The notes below the pieces were generated by a model. It made no database searches. It had not been told where the DNA came from and saw only the letters and a list, made by a program, of their open reading frames with translations. From Ancylobacter crimeensis (GTDB taxonomy: Bacteria > Pseudomonadota > Alphaproteobacteria > Rhizobiales > Xanthobacteraceae): a DNA stretch of 64,000 nt. The stretch covers positions 124,001-188,000 of the forward strand of contig NZ_JALKCH010000007.1 in the NCBI RefSeq assembly GCF_023016805.1, in the 5' to 3' direction. The position numbers and the translations under genes were made by a program. This document shows positions 8,967 through 19,334 of the stretch, in pieces; position 1 is the stretch's first letter; each line of letters begins with the position of its first letter.

Positions 8967-9871
8967 CTGTCTCGTTTCGCTCCTTTGTCCGTGTCCTCGT
9001 CACGCTGATCGTCGTGGCCGGGGCCGTCGTGGCAGGCGTCGAGCTGTGGCGCCACTATATGGACGATCCGTGGACCCGCGATGCCAAGGTGCGGGCGGAT
9101 GTCGTCGGCGTGGCACCCGACGTCTCCGGTTTCGTCAGCGAGGTGCTGGTTAAGGACAATCAGACCGTGAAGGCGGGCGACATCCTCTTCCGCATCGACA
9201 ATGCGCGCTACAAGATCGCGCTCGAACAGGCCGAAGCAACCGTCGACCAGAAGCTGGCGACGCATGAGCAGGCCGTTCGCGACCGTGACCGCTACGATAA
9301 GCTCACGAATGTGGTGTCGCAGCAGCAGGCCGAGCAGGCCCGCGCGACCGAAGCGACGGCGGCTGCCGCCTATCGCGAGGCCGTCGCCAGCCGCGATCTT
9401 GCCAAGCTCAATCTCGAACGCACCGAGATTAAGGCGCCGGTCAACGGCGTCGTCACCAACCTCAATCTCCAGCCCGGTGACTACATCGCGCAGGGCTCTG
9501 CGAAGGTGGCGCTGGTCGATACGGATTCGCTTCGCATTGAAGGCTATTTCGAGGAAACCAAGCTCTCCCGCATCAATGTCGGCGATCCCGTGCGCATCCG
9601 GCTGATGGGACAATCCCATGACCTCAAGGGCCGGGTCGTCAGCATCGCCGCCGGCATCGTGGATCGCGAGCGCTCGGACGAGGCGGGACTGCTCGCCAAT
9701 GTGACGCCCACTTTCAGCTGGGTGCGTCTGGCCCAGCGCGTTCCGGTCCGCATCGTCCTCGACGAGGTGCCGGCCGATGTGAAGCTGGTTGCCGGTCTGA
9801 CCGCGACGGTGCAGGTGATGAACAGCGACGGTTCCGACAAGGGGGTGCGTTCGTTCCTCAGCTGGCGTTGA
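8963..9871 (+). CDS. HlyD-family periplasmic adaptor of the efflux pump (AaeA-like)
   Basis: A 302-residue membrane fusion protein linking the FUSC pump to an outer-membrane channel. One N-terminal transmembrane anchor (about residues 8-28) is followed by the lipoyl/barrel-sandwich half motif DVSGFVSEVLVKDNQTVKAG. An alpha-helical hairpin with long Glu/Ala-rich helices comes next, then the second half motif IKAPVNGVVTNLNLQPGDYI and a beta-barrel. ATG 8963 overlaps the stop of the DUF1656 gene. The frame is open further upstream, but that extension would overlap the whole of that gene. The 3' end overlaps the end of ackA on the other strand by 14 bases. Confidence 0.92.
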   Translation: MTVSFRSFVRVLVTLIVVAGAVVAGVELWRHYMDDPWTRDAKVRADVVGVAPDVSGFVSEVLVKDNQTVKAGDILFRIDNARYKIALEQAEATVDQKLATHEQAVRDRDRYDKLTNVVSQQQAEQARATEATAAAAYREAVASRDLAKLNLERTEIKAPVNGVVTNLNLQPGDYIAQGSAKVALVDTDSLRIEGYFEETKLSRINVGDPVRIRLMGQSHDLKGRVVSIAAGIVDRERSDEAGLLANVTPTFSWVRLAQRVPVRIVLDEVPADVKLVAGLTATVQVMNSDGSDKGVRSFLSWR

Positions 9872-11042
9872 GCAGCCGGAGCGTGTGAAGTCCGATCATG
9901 CGCTCCTCGTCGGTTGCGATGACGAAGATGGCGGCGCGGCTCTCATCCGTCGAGATGAGGGGCGCGCCGTTTTCATTTGCCGGCGTGTCTATGGCGAGCC
10001 CCATCCAGCCGAGTTCGTCGACGACGCGCCGGCGGATCTCGGGATCGTTCTCGCCGATGCCAGCAGTGAAGACGAGGCCATCGAGCCCGCCCACCGAAAC
10101 GGCCAGGGCCGCGATTGACTGCGCAACCTTGCGACAGAAGAAACGGATGGCGAGCGCCGCACGGGGGTCGGAGCTCTCATGCAGTTCGCGCATGTCGTTG
10201 CTGATGCCGGAAAGGCCGAGCAGCCCGCTTTCCTTGTAGAGCAATGAGCCCACATCATGGGCCGACATGCCCCGCTGCTCGATGAGGTGCAGGATCACGC
10301 CCGGATCGAGCGCGCCGCAGCGGGTTCCCATGGGCAGGCCATCTAGCGCGGTGAAGCTCATCGTGGTCTCGATGCTCTGGCCGTCCTTCAGCGCGCAACA
10401 GGAGGCGCCGGAGCCGAGATGGCAGATGACCAGCCGACCTGCCGCGATGTCCGGCACCAGGCCGGCGAGGGCGCCGCTGACATATTCATAGGACAGGCCG
10501 TGGAAACCGTAGCGGCGCACGCCTTCCTCATAGAGCGCCTCCGGCACGGCAAAGCGGTCCGAGATATCCGGGTGGCCGCGATGGAAGGCGGTGTCGAAGC
10601 ACGCGACCTGGGGCAGATCGGGGCGACGCTCCATGAGGACGCGGATGGGGTCCAGATTGCCGAGCTGGTGCAACGGTGCGAGCGGGATGAAGCTCTCCAG
10701 CGTGCGCAGCACTTCGGCATCGACGCGCACCGGATGCGAATAGGCCAGGCCGCCATGCACCACACGGTGTCCGATGCCGATGATCCGCGCGCCGTGCAGG
10801 TTATCGCGTAGCCAGTCGGCAGCGAGGTTCTGGGCGTCGGAAGCGGTCCTCACCTCGTCGGCGCCATAGGCGCGATCGACCAACTGCGCGCCTTCGGGGT
10901 CCTTTGCGGAGAGATGTGGACGCGATCCGATGCCGCTGAAATGGCCGGAGAGCAGGACCGCGAGATCGGCGCCTTCGACCCGATAGAGCTTGAACTTGAT
11001 GCTCGAACTGCCGGCATTGATGACGAGAATGCTTTCGCTCAT
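9858..11042 (-). CDS. ackA: Acetate kinase
   Basis: A 394-residue cytoplasmic kinase interconverting acetate plus ATP and acetyl phosphate plus ADP. Family motifs are present: N-terminal VINAGSSSIKFKL, GHRVVHGG, the AFHRGHPD region, VCHLGSGAS-like VICHLGSGASC, and C-terminal VFTAGIGEN with ATDEERMI. ATG 11042 is preferred because GGAG lies 7 bases upstream. A GTG at 11069 overlaps the preceding stop and would add nine residues. The gene follows a phosphate acetyltransferase-type gene on the same strand, making a two-gene unit for acetyl-CoA/acetyl-phosphate/acetate conversion. No phosphoketolase gene is in the window. Confidence 0.95.
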   Translation of the reverse strand: MSESILVINAGSSSIKFKLYRVEGADLAVLLSGHFSGIGSRPHLSAKDPEGAQLVDRAYGADEVRTASDAQNLAADWLRDNLHGARIIGIGHRVVHGGLAYSHPVRVDAEVLRTLESFIPLAPLHQLGNLDPIRVLMERRPDLPQVACFDTAFHRGHPDISDRFAVPEALYEEGVRRYGFHGLSYEYVSGALAGLVPDIAAGRLVICHLGSGASCCALKDGQSIETTMSFTALDGLPMGTRCGALDPGVILHLIEQRGMSAHDVGSLLYKESGLLGLSGISNDMRELHESSDPRAALAIRFFCRKVAQSIAALAVSVGGLDGLVFTAGIGENDPEIRRRVVDELGWMGLAIDTPANENGAPLISTDESRAAIFVIATDEERMIGLHTLRLLNAS

Positions 11043-11065
11043 GTCCGTGCTCCGCCCGCTGTCGC

Positions 11066-12022
11066 TCACGATCCGATCGGCCGTCCGGTGGCCCGGCTGT
11101 AGGCATAGAGTGCAGCCACGGCGCAGGAGGCGAGGCGGGTGTGCAGGTTATCCGCCCGGCTGGTGAGGATGATCGGAACCCGCGCGCCGAGCACGATGCC
11201 GGCGGCATCGGCATTGGCGAGGAAGGTGAGGTTCTTCGCCAGCATGTTCCCGGCTTCGAGGTCCGGCGCGACGAGGATCTGGGCACGGCCGGCCACCCGG
11301 GAGATGATGCCCTTGATGCGAGCGGCTTCCTCGCTGATGGCGTTGTCCATCGCGAGTGGGCCGTCGATGAGCCCGCCCGTTATCTGCCCGCGATCCGCCA
11401 TCTTGCACAGGGCGGCGGCCTCGATGGTGCTCGGGATCTTCTGGGTGACGGTTTCGACAGCCGAAAGAATCGCGACCCGTGGTGCGCCGAGGCCGAGCCC
11501 GACATGAAGGTCGATGGCGTTCTGGATGATGTCCCGCTTGGCATCGAGGTCGGGAAAGATGTTCACCGCCGCGTCGGTGATGAACAGGGTCTCGTGATAG
11601 GACGGCACATCCATGATGAAGACATGGCTGAGGCGGCGGCCGGTCCGCAGGCCGGTGTCCTTCGCCAGCACCTGCGTCAGAAGCTCGTCCGTGTGGAGGC
11701 TGCCCTTCATCAGCAGCGCCGCCTGCCCCGAGCGTACCACTTCGACGGCCGCCGTCGCCGACGCCACGCTGTGGGGCGTGTCGATCTGCTCGAAGCCGGA
11801 GATATTCAGGCTGGCCTCCGCCGCGACCTTCGCGATGCGCTGCAACGGGCCGACCAGGATCGGCGCGATCAGCCCCGCCTCCGCGGCCTCGCAGGTTGCC
11901 CGCAGGGAGGTTTCGTCGCAGGGGTGGGCGACGGCCGTGCGTGTGGGGGCTAGGGTCTTTGCCGTCGATATGAGATGTTCATATTTGTCGTGCGGACGCT
12001 CGGCGGCTTTGGTCGCGTACAT
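11066..12022 (-). CDS. Phosphate acetyl/butyryltransferase family enzyme
   Basis: A 318-residue PTA/PTB-fold enzyme moving acyl groups between CoA and phosphate, most likely acetyl given the acetate kinase behind it. Visible motifs are LMKGSLHTDELLTQVL, LSHVFIMDVPSYHETLFITDAAVN, ITGGLIDGPLAMDNAIS, and the C-terminal ILVAPDLEAGNMLAKNLTFL with GIVLGARVPIILTSRAD. It is the short form without the DRTGG/regulatory N-terminus of E. coli Pta. ATG 12022 has GGAG 5 bases upstream. The longer frame from 12070 has none. Specificity for acetyl over butyryl is inference from context. Confidence 0.88.
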   Translation of the reverse strand: MYATKAAERPHDKYEHLISTAKTLAPTRTAVAHPCDETSLRATCEAAEAGLIAPILVGPLQRIAKVAAEASLNISGFEQIDTPHSVASATAAVEVVRSGQAALLMKGSLHTDELLTQVLAKDTGLRTGRRLSHVFIMDVPSYHETLFITDAAVNIFPDLDAKRDIIQNAIDLHVGLGLGAPRVAILSAVETVTQKIPSTIEAAALCKMADRGQITGGLIDGPLAMDNAISEEAARIKGIISRVAGRAQILVAPDLEAGNMLAKNLTFLANADAAGIVLGARVPIILTSRADNLHTRLASCAVAALYAYSRATGRPIGS

Positions 12023-12157
12023 GGCGGCTCCGGCGGGACGAGACGGATGGGGGCCTTTGGGAAAGGGCACCGATTCACCGCACTATCACCCGACCATGGC
12101 AATGAAGGCAAAGGGTTGCCCGCCTTCCGGATGACCGCCCCGTCCGGCGGCTGCCGC

Positions 12158-12676
12158 TCAGCCCATGCAGGCGTTTTCCTGTGCCGCGTAATCCTTCGGC
12201 TTGGGCTCGCTGTTGGCGGGGCGCCCGCGGCCGAGCGCGCCATCGGAGCGCGCCCGCAGATACACATAGATCGCGTCGATATAGCACATGACGTTCTTGT
12301 CATTGGCGAAGGAGGGCATCACCAGGTCCTGCGAGGTATCGACGTTTTTCTTGCCGTTGGTGACCGTATTGAGAAAGTCGCTATAGCTCAGCGACTTGAG
12401 GGAATCGACGAGTGAGGGAGCATAGGTGGAGCCCAGCCCGTCGGGGCCGTGGCACTGCATGCAGTTGGCGGTGTAGCGCAGATAGCCCACTTGCGTGTAC
12501 CAATCGACCGTACCGTCCTTGCCGATGTTGAAGGTCGGATTGCCGGATGCATCCTGATATTCGCCGTCGGAGGAGCCGGTCGGCTTCGGATCGCCGCTGC
12601 CGTCGGCATAGGCACAGGCCGCGCTGGCCAAAACCAGCAGCGCGACGGTCGCGGTGATCATGTCGCTCTGTCGCAT
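12158..12676 (-). CDS. Periplasmic four-cysteine cytochrome c (methanol-metabolism type)
   Basis: A 172-residue exported monoheme cytochrome with a signal peptide ending near AYA-DG. The haem site CMQCH is mid-protein and the likely axial Met is in VMPSF. Two more cysteines, in NVMCYIDAIYVYL and in the C-terminal ENACMG, plus ARSDGALGRGRP, match what I recall of a small family of c-type cytochromes associated with methanol metabolism. Such proteins usually take electrons from a PQQ alcohol dehydrogenase, but none is encoded here. It lies downstream of the sugar operon but is cut off from it by a terminator. Confidence 0.8.
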   Translation of the reverse strand: MRQSDMITATVALLVLASAACAYADGSGDPKPTGSSDGEYQDASGNPTFNIGKDGTVDWYTQVGYLRYTANCMQCHGPDGLGSTYAPSLVDSLKSLSYSDFLNTVTNGKKNVDTSQDLVMPSFANDKNVMCYIDAIYVYLRARSDGALGRGRPANSEPKPKDYAAQENACMG

Positions 12677-12787
12677 GATAGTCTCCCTTGGAAGACCCGC
12701 CGACCTGCGTGGCCGGGGGCCGTGCGGACAAGTCTCCCAAGGAGTAACTGGATCCGCCTCCGGGAAGCTTTGCCATGCGACTTTCCG

Positions 12788-12820
12788 AAAAATCGCCCCG
12801 AGCTAACCCTCGCCCGGGGC
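12788..12820 (-). terminator. Intrinsic terminator closing the sugar operon
   Basis: Read on the minus strand, a 9-bp GC-rich stem (12812-12820 with 12795-12803, one G-T pair) has an 8-base loop and is followed by GA and a run of five T (12788-12792). It begins 8 bases after the gguB stop codon, so the operon ends here and the cytochrome gene is separate. Confidence 0.75.
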
Positions 12821-12827
12821 CTCTTAT

Positions 12828-14047
12828 TCACGCACGCTTCTGGTTGTAGACGTCGAGGCACACGGCGCCGAGCAGCACGAGGCCCTTGATCACCTGCTGG
12901 TAGTCGATACCGATGCCGAGGATCGACATGCCGTTGTTCATCACGCCCATGATGAGCGCGCCGATCACCGCTCCGCCGACCTTGCCGACGCCGCCATAGG
13001 CCGAGGCGCCGCCGATGAAGCAGGCGGCGATGACATCCAGCTCGAAACCGAGCCCCGCCTTCGGCGTCGCCGTGTTGAGGCGAGCGGCGAAGATGAGGCC
13101 GGCCAGCGCCGCCAGAACGCCCATATTGACGAAGGTGAGGAAGGTCAGCCGCTCGGTCTTGATGCCCGAGAGCTTTGCCGCCTTTTCGTTGCCGCCGACC
13201 GCATAGATCTGTCGGCCGATCGTGGTGCGTGTGGTGACGAAGGCATAGAGCGCGACCAGCGCGGTCATGATCACCAGTACGTTGGGCAGGCCGCGATGCG
13301 AGGCGATGAGATAGGCGAAATAGATGATGACCGCGAAGAACAGCAGGTTCTTGGCAAGGAAGAATCCATAGGGCTCGGTGACGATGCCGTGGCTCTCCTG
13401 CCGCGTGCGGCTCCTCACATTCTGCCAGACCAGCAGCACCGCCAGCAGCGCCCCGATGACGAGCGTGGTGGGATAGAGCTGGCCGCTGTCGGAAAAGAAC
13501 TCCGGAATGAAGCCTGACGACAGCTTCTGGAACGTGACCGGGAAGGGGCCGACCGACTGGCCCTGCAGGATGGCGAGCGCCAATCCCTTGAAGACCAACA
13601 TGCCGGCCAGTGTCACGATGAAGGAGGGAATGCGGAAATAGGCGACCCAATAGCCTTGCGCCGCCCCGATCAGCCCACCGAGAGCGAGGCAGATGAGCGC
13701 CGCGAGCACGTAATTGATCTCGAACTTCACGATCAGCACCGCGGCGACCGCACCGATGAAACCCGCCACCGAGCCGACCGACAGGTCGATATGCCCGGTG
13801 ACGATGACCAGCAGCATGCCCAGCGCCATGATGACGATGTAGCTGTTCTGCAGCACGAGATTGGTGAGGTTCAGCGGGCGAAGCAGCGTGCCGCTCGTCA
13901 CCACCTCGAAGAACAGCATGATCGCAAACAGCGAGATCAGCATCCCGTATTCGCGCAGATTGGTCTTGAGGAAGCCGGCATGACGCGGTTCCTCGGGTAG
14001 CGCCACGGTTTTCTCGCTCATGGTTTTTTCGCTCATGCTCTTGTCGC

Positions 14048-14051
<4 letters not shown>
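12828..14051 (-). CDS. gguB: Multiple-sugar ABC transporter permease GguB (XylH-like)
   Basis: Inner-membrane permease of the ChvE-GguAB sugar importer, up to 407 residues, of the ribose/xylose permease family. About ten hydrophobic segments are visible, with the family motif [15 protein letters not shown] near residue 85 and a second set including [22 protein letters not shown]. The N terminus is odd: a 15-base unit is present three times, so GTG 14051, ATG 14036 and ATG 14021 each begin a MSEK-like peptide. GTG 14051 overlaps the gguA stop (GTGA). An intrinsic terminator follows the gene. Confidence 0.93.
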
Positions 14052-15583
<1,532 letters not shown>

Positions 15584-15663
15584 TCGGTGCTCCGCATGAC
15601 AATGGCGGTCGAACGGCGAGCCCGTGCCGGCGTATGATACGGCCGGCACGGGTGCTGCCATCG

Positions 15664-16728
15664 TCAGTTGATCTGGTCTTTCTTGTAATAGCCGCTGCCG
15701 ACCAGCACCTGCTCCCAGTTGCTCTTGTCGACCACCACCGGCTTCAGCAGATAGGACGGCACGACCTTGACGCCGTTATTGTAGGTCTTGGTGTCGTTCA
15801 CCTTGACCTCCTTGCCGCTCAGCATGGCGTCGACCATGTCGGCGGTGACCTTGGCGAGCTCGCGGGTGTCCTTGAAGATGGACGAGTACTGTTCGCCCGC
15901 GAGGATGGACTTCACCGAGGGCACCTCGGAATCCTGGCCGGTCACGACGGGCATCTTCATGTCGCCCGAGCCGTAGCCCACGCCCTTGAGCGAGGACAGG
16001 ATGCCGATGGAAAGCCCGTCATAGGGCGAGAGCACGCCGTCGAGCTTCTTGTCGGAGTAGTAGGCGCTCAGGAGGTTGTCCATGCGGGCCTGGGCGGTGG
16101 CGCCGTCCCAGCGCAAGGTGGAAACCTTGTCCATCCCCATCTGGCCGCTCGGGATCTTCACCGTGCCGGCGTCGACGAGCGGCTTCAGCACCGACATGGC
16201 GCCGTCATAGAAGAAGTAGGCGTTGTTGTCGTCCGGCGAGCCGCCGAACAGCTCGACATTGAAGGGGCCCTTCTTCTCGGGATAGCCGAGGCCCTTCAGC
16301 AGCGACTGCGCCTGCAGCACGCCGACCTGGAAGTTGTCGAAGGTCGCATAATAGTCGACATTCGGCGTGTTCCGGATCAGGCGGTCATAAGCGATGACCT
16401 TGATCCCTTTGGCGGCGGCCTGCTTCAGCACATCGGACAGCGTGGTGCCGTCGATCGAAGCGATGACCAGCACCTTGGCGCCCTTGGTCACCATGTTCTC
16501 GATCTGCGAGAGCTGGTTCGGAATGTCGTCCTCGGCATATTGCAGGTCGGTGCCGTAGCCGCGCTCCTTGAGCACCTTGACCATGTTGTCGCCGTCCGCG
16601 ATCCAGCGGGCGGAGGACTTGGTCGGCATGGCGATGCCCACCGTGCCCTTGTCGGCGGCACCCGCGGGCGCGGTAAAGGCGAGGGCGCCCAGCAGCAGGG
16701 CGGAGAGGGCGGTCGTCAGGCGTTTCAT
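15664..16728 (-). CDS. chvE: Periplasmic multiple-sugar-binding protein ChvE
   Basis: A 354-residue sugar-binding receptor with a clear signal peptide cut after PAGA-AD. Family sequence includes [42 protein letters not shown] and [15 protein letters not shown], all strongly ChvE-like. It binds L-arabinose, D-galactose, D-glucose and similar aldoses for import by GguAB. In Agrobacterium ChvE also signals to VirA, for which nothing here gives evidence. Catabolic genes for two of its ligands lie immediately upstream in the same transcript. Confidence 0.95.
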   Translation of the reverse strand: MKRLTTALSALLLGALAFTAPAGAADKGTVGIAMPTKSSARWIADGDNMVKVLKERGYGTDLQYAEDDIPNQLSQIENMVTKGAKVLVIASIDGTTLSDVLKQAAAKGIKVIAYDRLIRNTPNVDYYATFDNFQVGVLQAQSLLKGLGYPEKKGPFNVELFGGSPDDNNAYFFYDGAMSVLKPLVDAGTVKIPSGQMGMDKVSTLRWDGATAQARMDNLLSAYYSDKKLDGVLSPYDGLSIGILSSLKGVGYGSGDMKMPVVTGQDSEVPSVKSILAGEQYSSIFKDTRELAKVTADMVDAMLSGKEVKVNDTKTYNNGVKVVPSYLLKPVVVDKSNWEQVLVGSGYYKKDQIN

Positions 16729-16804
16729 CGTTTTCTCCCTTGGATGAGTCAGTGGCCGCTTTGCGGTCCATCCTGTTGTCGTGGTTCGTCATGTGCGCCC
16801 GTCC

Positions 16805-17479
16805 TCAGGCGCCGCGGGCCTCCTCGGCGGCGAGCGGGAAGGCGGCGTCATAGGCGGCGATCGTCGCCCGGGCTTTCGCGCGCACCTCGGCAGCCGTGGC
16901 GCCAGGGCGGTAGAGGCTGGAGCCGAGGCCGAAGGTTCGGATGCCCGCTACGGCATAGGCGGCGAAGTCCTTCTCCCCCACGCCGCCTACCGCGCCGACC
17001 ACCGTGCCCGCCGGCAACACCACCGAAATCGACTGGATGATGGCGGGACCCAGAAGATTGGCGGGGAAGAATTTCAGGCCGGATGCACCCGCCCGCACGG
17101 CGGCGAGCGCCTCCGTAGGGGTGAGAACGCCCGGCATGGTCACCATGCCGTGCCCGCTGGCACGGGCTATGATGTCCGGTGCGACATTGGGGCTCACCAT
17201 CAGCCGTCCGCCCGCATCGGCGAGCCGGTCGACCTCCTCGATCTCCAGCACGGTGCCGGCGCCGATCAGCACGCCGGCTGGCGCCATGCGCGCAACGGTC
17301 TTGATCGAGCGAAATGGGTCAGGCGAGTTCAGCGGAATCTCGATGGCCTCCAAGCCTTCCTCGATCAGCGCTCCGACCACGGCCTCCGCTTCGTCAGGAC
17401 GCAGGCCGCGCAGGATGGCGACGAGCGAACGCCGGAAGCCGGGCCATGCGACGGCGGGCTGTTTCAGACGGGTGCTCAT
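16805..17479 (-). CDS. dgoA: 2-dehydro-3-deoxy-6-phosphogalactonate aldolase
   Basis: A 224-residue class I aldolase of the KDPG/KDPGal family that splits 2-keto-3-deoxy-6-phosphogalactonate into pyruvate and D-glyceraldehyde-3-phosphate, the last step of De Ley-Doudoroff galactose breakdown. Motifs include LVAILRGLRPDEA, EAIEIPLNSPDP, IGAGTVL, the region VSPNVAPDII and the Schiff-base lysine in GLKFFPA. The LRGL and PLNSP forms suit the galactonate-type enzyme rather than Eda. It overlaps dgoK by 4 bases (ATGA), confirming a kinase-aldolase pair. Confidence 0.93.
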   Translation of the reverse strand: MSTRLKQPAVAWPGFRRSLVAILRGLRPDEAEAVVGALIEEGLEAIEIPLNSPDPFRSIKTVARMAPAGVLIGAGTVLEIEEVDRLADAGGRLMVSPNVAPDIIARASGHGMVTMPGVLTPTEALAAVRAGASGLKFFPANLLGPAIIQSISVVLPAGTVVGAVGGVGEKDFAAYAVAGIRTFGLGSSLYRPGATAAEVRAKARATIAAYDAAFPLAAEEARGA

Positions 17480-18408
17480 GTCCGGACTCCCTCGGCTGGG
17501 GCGAAGGCGCGCAGGGCGGCGGCGTGAAGGCCGGTGCGTACGCAGCTTTCTGCGTCGAAGCGATGGACATCGCCCGTACCGGCGACGGCGAGCGCGCGTT
17601 CATAGAGCGCGGCGGTCGGGCCGCTTGCGACCAGCGCGACACGGTCGAGACGGCCGAAACGGGTCTGAGCGCCGGCGATCTCCAGCCCGATCAGCAGGCC
17701 GGACAGGCGGGAGAGCGTGTCGGACGGAGACCGGGCGTGCAGCAGCCAGCCCGCCCGCAATTCGAACAGTGCATTGCTGACCACGGCGGGCGCCGCCAGC
17801 GCATCCTCCACGCCGGCGATGAAGGCTGCGCTCTCCGCCGATGTGGTGCCGCCTTCGACGGCGGGGGCCACAACCGAGGTGGAGCGCAGCAGCTGGAACA
17901 GTTCCCCTGTCAGAAAGGTAGCGAAGCCGCGCACCGTGTCGTCATCGAGTGCGACCCACTTGGAATGGGTGCCCGGCAGGCAGGCCAACCCGCTGTGTCC
18001 TTGCGTCGCGAGGCCGAAAAGCTGGGTTTCCTCGCCACGCATCACATCGGGATGCAGGGTGTCGCTCTGGGCCAAGCCCGGCAGGATCCGAACCGTCCGG
18101 CGTGCCGACGGCGCCGGCACGGCCGCATCCATGATGGCGAAAAGCCGCACCGGCAAATGGAGATAGGCAGCCTCCATCCAGCCGCTGCGCGAGCCTACCA
18201 TGCCGCACATCATCACGGGCACGCCGTCCGGTACGTCGAGCGCGGCAAGGTGGCTTTCCAGAACGACCTCGAAGCCATGCGCACCGGACGTGGCGAGACC
18301 CTGCGCACTCCGACGTTCGGCAAGCACATGGCCGGCTGCATCAAGCAGCCACATCCGGAAACTCGAGGTCCCCCAGTCGACGACGATGTGGGTCGCCTTG
18401 CCCCTCAC
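17476..18408 (-). CDS. dgoK: 2-dehydro-3-deoxygalactonokinase
   Basis: A 310-residue sugar-acid kinase phosphorylating 2-keto-3-deoxygalactonate at C6 with ATP. It starts at GTG 18408 ([20 protein letters not shown], the phosphate-1 motif), with GGAG 7 bases upstream. The longer frame to 18666 only reads across the lactonase gene. Further landmarks are VMMCGMVGSRSGW, GEETQLFG and CLPGTHSKWVALDD. GTGA overlap with the lactonase upstream and ATGA overlap with dgoA downstream place it in the tightly coupled part of the operon. Confidence 0.92.
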   Translation of the reverse strand: MRGKATHIVVDWGTSSFRMWLLDAAGHVLAERRSAQGLATSGAHGFEVVLESHLAALDVPDGVPVMMCGMVGSRSGWMEAAYLHLPVRLFAIMDAAVPAPSARRTVRILPGLAQSDTLHPDVMRGEETQLFGLATQGHSGLACLPGTHSKWVALDDDTVRGFATFLTGELFQLLRSTSVVAPAVEGGTTSAESAAFIAGVEDALAAPAVVSNALFELRAGWLLHARSPSDTLSRLSGLLIGLEIAGAQTRFGRLDRVALVASGPTAALYERALAVAGTGDVHRFDAESCVRTGLHAAALRAFAPAEGVRT

Positions 18409-19334
18409 GACAGGTCTCCCGACGCCATGCGCGGTTCGGCGCGACCCTGCGTTCCCACATCCAGCAGGAATGTCTGGCCATGACCGGGATCGGCAGCGCG
18501 CGCGGCCTCGCCCATGTCCTGCCAGGCGGAAGTCACCAGCAATCGGTCGAAGCGCGGTCCCACGAAGACCGGGCAGCTTGGCTGACGAGCGGGGACGGCG
18601 ACACGCCGCACCCGCCGGCCCGCCGGCGAATAGGCGTGAACGCACCCGCCGCCCCAGATGGCGCACCAGATAAGCCCTTCGGCATCTGTCACCGCGCCGT
18701 CGAGCCCGCCCGGCCCCTCGTGGCGCAGCAGCAGGCGGGGCTCTTCGAGCGGCAGCGCCGTCTCCGGGTCGAGCCCCACCCGGTAGAGCCGGCCCTCCGA
18801 CGTATCGGCGAAGTAGCCGACGCTGCCGTCGGGCGAAAAACAGATCGCATTCGGTATGGTGAGGCCGGTGAAAAGCAGGCGTGCCTCGCCGCCGCGAAAG
18901 GCATAGATGCTTCCAAGACCTCGCTCGGCACGCCGACCCATCGTGCTCGACCAGAGCGTGCCGCTGGGATGGACGCGGGCATCGTTGGAGCGCGTGCGGG
19001 CATCCTCGTCTTCAATCGGGGCGAGATGGGTCATCGCGCCGGAGCGTGAATCTCGCAGATGTAGCCCATTCTCGGCGACCAGCACATGGCGTGCGTCGTC
19101 GACCACCGCCAGCGCGCTCGCCATCACCGGCAAAGCGTGGACGGTGACCGCCCCGCTGTCGAGCTTTGCCTCGTGCAGGTGCCGGCCGAGAATGTCGAAC
19201 CACCACGCCGTGTCACTGGCAGCGTCATAGGCGGGCCCCTCGCCGAGGTGACAGCGCGCGGCGTCGAGGACCCGCACCGGCACCTGTTCCGGCCGGCCGG
19301 AGGTGAGCGCGGCCCGTGCCTCAGTGGTTGTCAC
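18405..19334 (-). CDS. SMP-30/gluconolactonase-family sugar lactonase
   Basis: A 309-residue six-bladed beta-propeller lactonase that hydrolyses an aldonolactone to the aldonate, here most likely L-arabino-gamma-lactone and D-galactonolactone. Metal-binding landmarks of the family are seen: the early LGEGP glutamate, the asparagine in [14 protein letters not shown] and the aspartate in [16 protein letters not shown] 19334 lies inside the end of the dehydratase gene (14-base overlap) and has GGGGA upstream. The Azospirillum counterpart of the arabinose route is called AraB. Confidence 0.87.
   Translation of the reverse strand: MTTTEARAALTSGRPEQVPVRVLDAARCHLGEGPAYDAASDTAWWFDILGRHLHEAKLDSGAVTVHALPVMASALAVVDDARHVLVAENGLHLRDSRSGAMTHLAPIEDEDARTRSNDARVHPSGTLWSSTMGRRAERGLGSIYAFRGGEARLLFTGLTIPNAICFSPDGSVGYFADTSEGRLYRVGLDPETALPLEEPRLLLRHEGPGGLDGAVTDAEGLIWCAIWGGGCVHAYSPAGRRVRRVAVPARQPSCPVFVGPRFDRLLVTSAWQDMGEAARAADPGHGQTFLLDVGTQGRAEPRMASGDLS

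Noticed and set aside
15664-16728. Virulence-type signalling role of ChvE
   Set aside because: No VirA/VirG-like genes are in the window; the neighbours are catabolic and transport genes.
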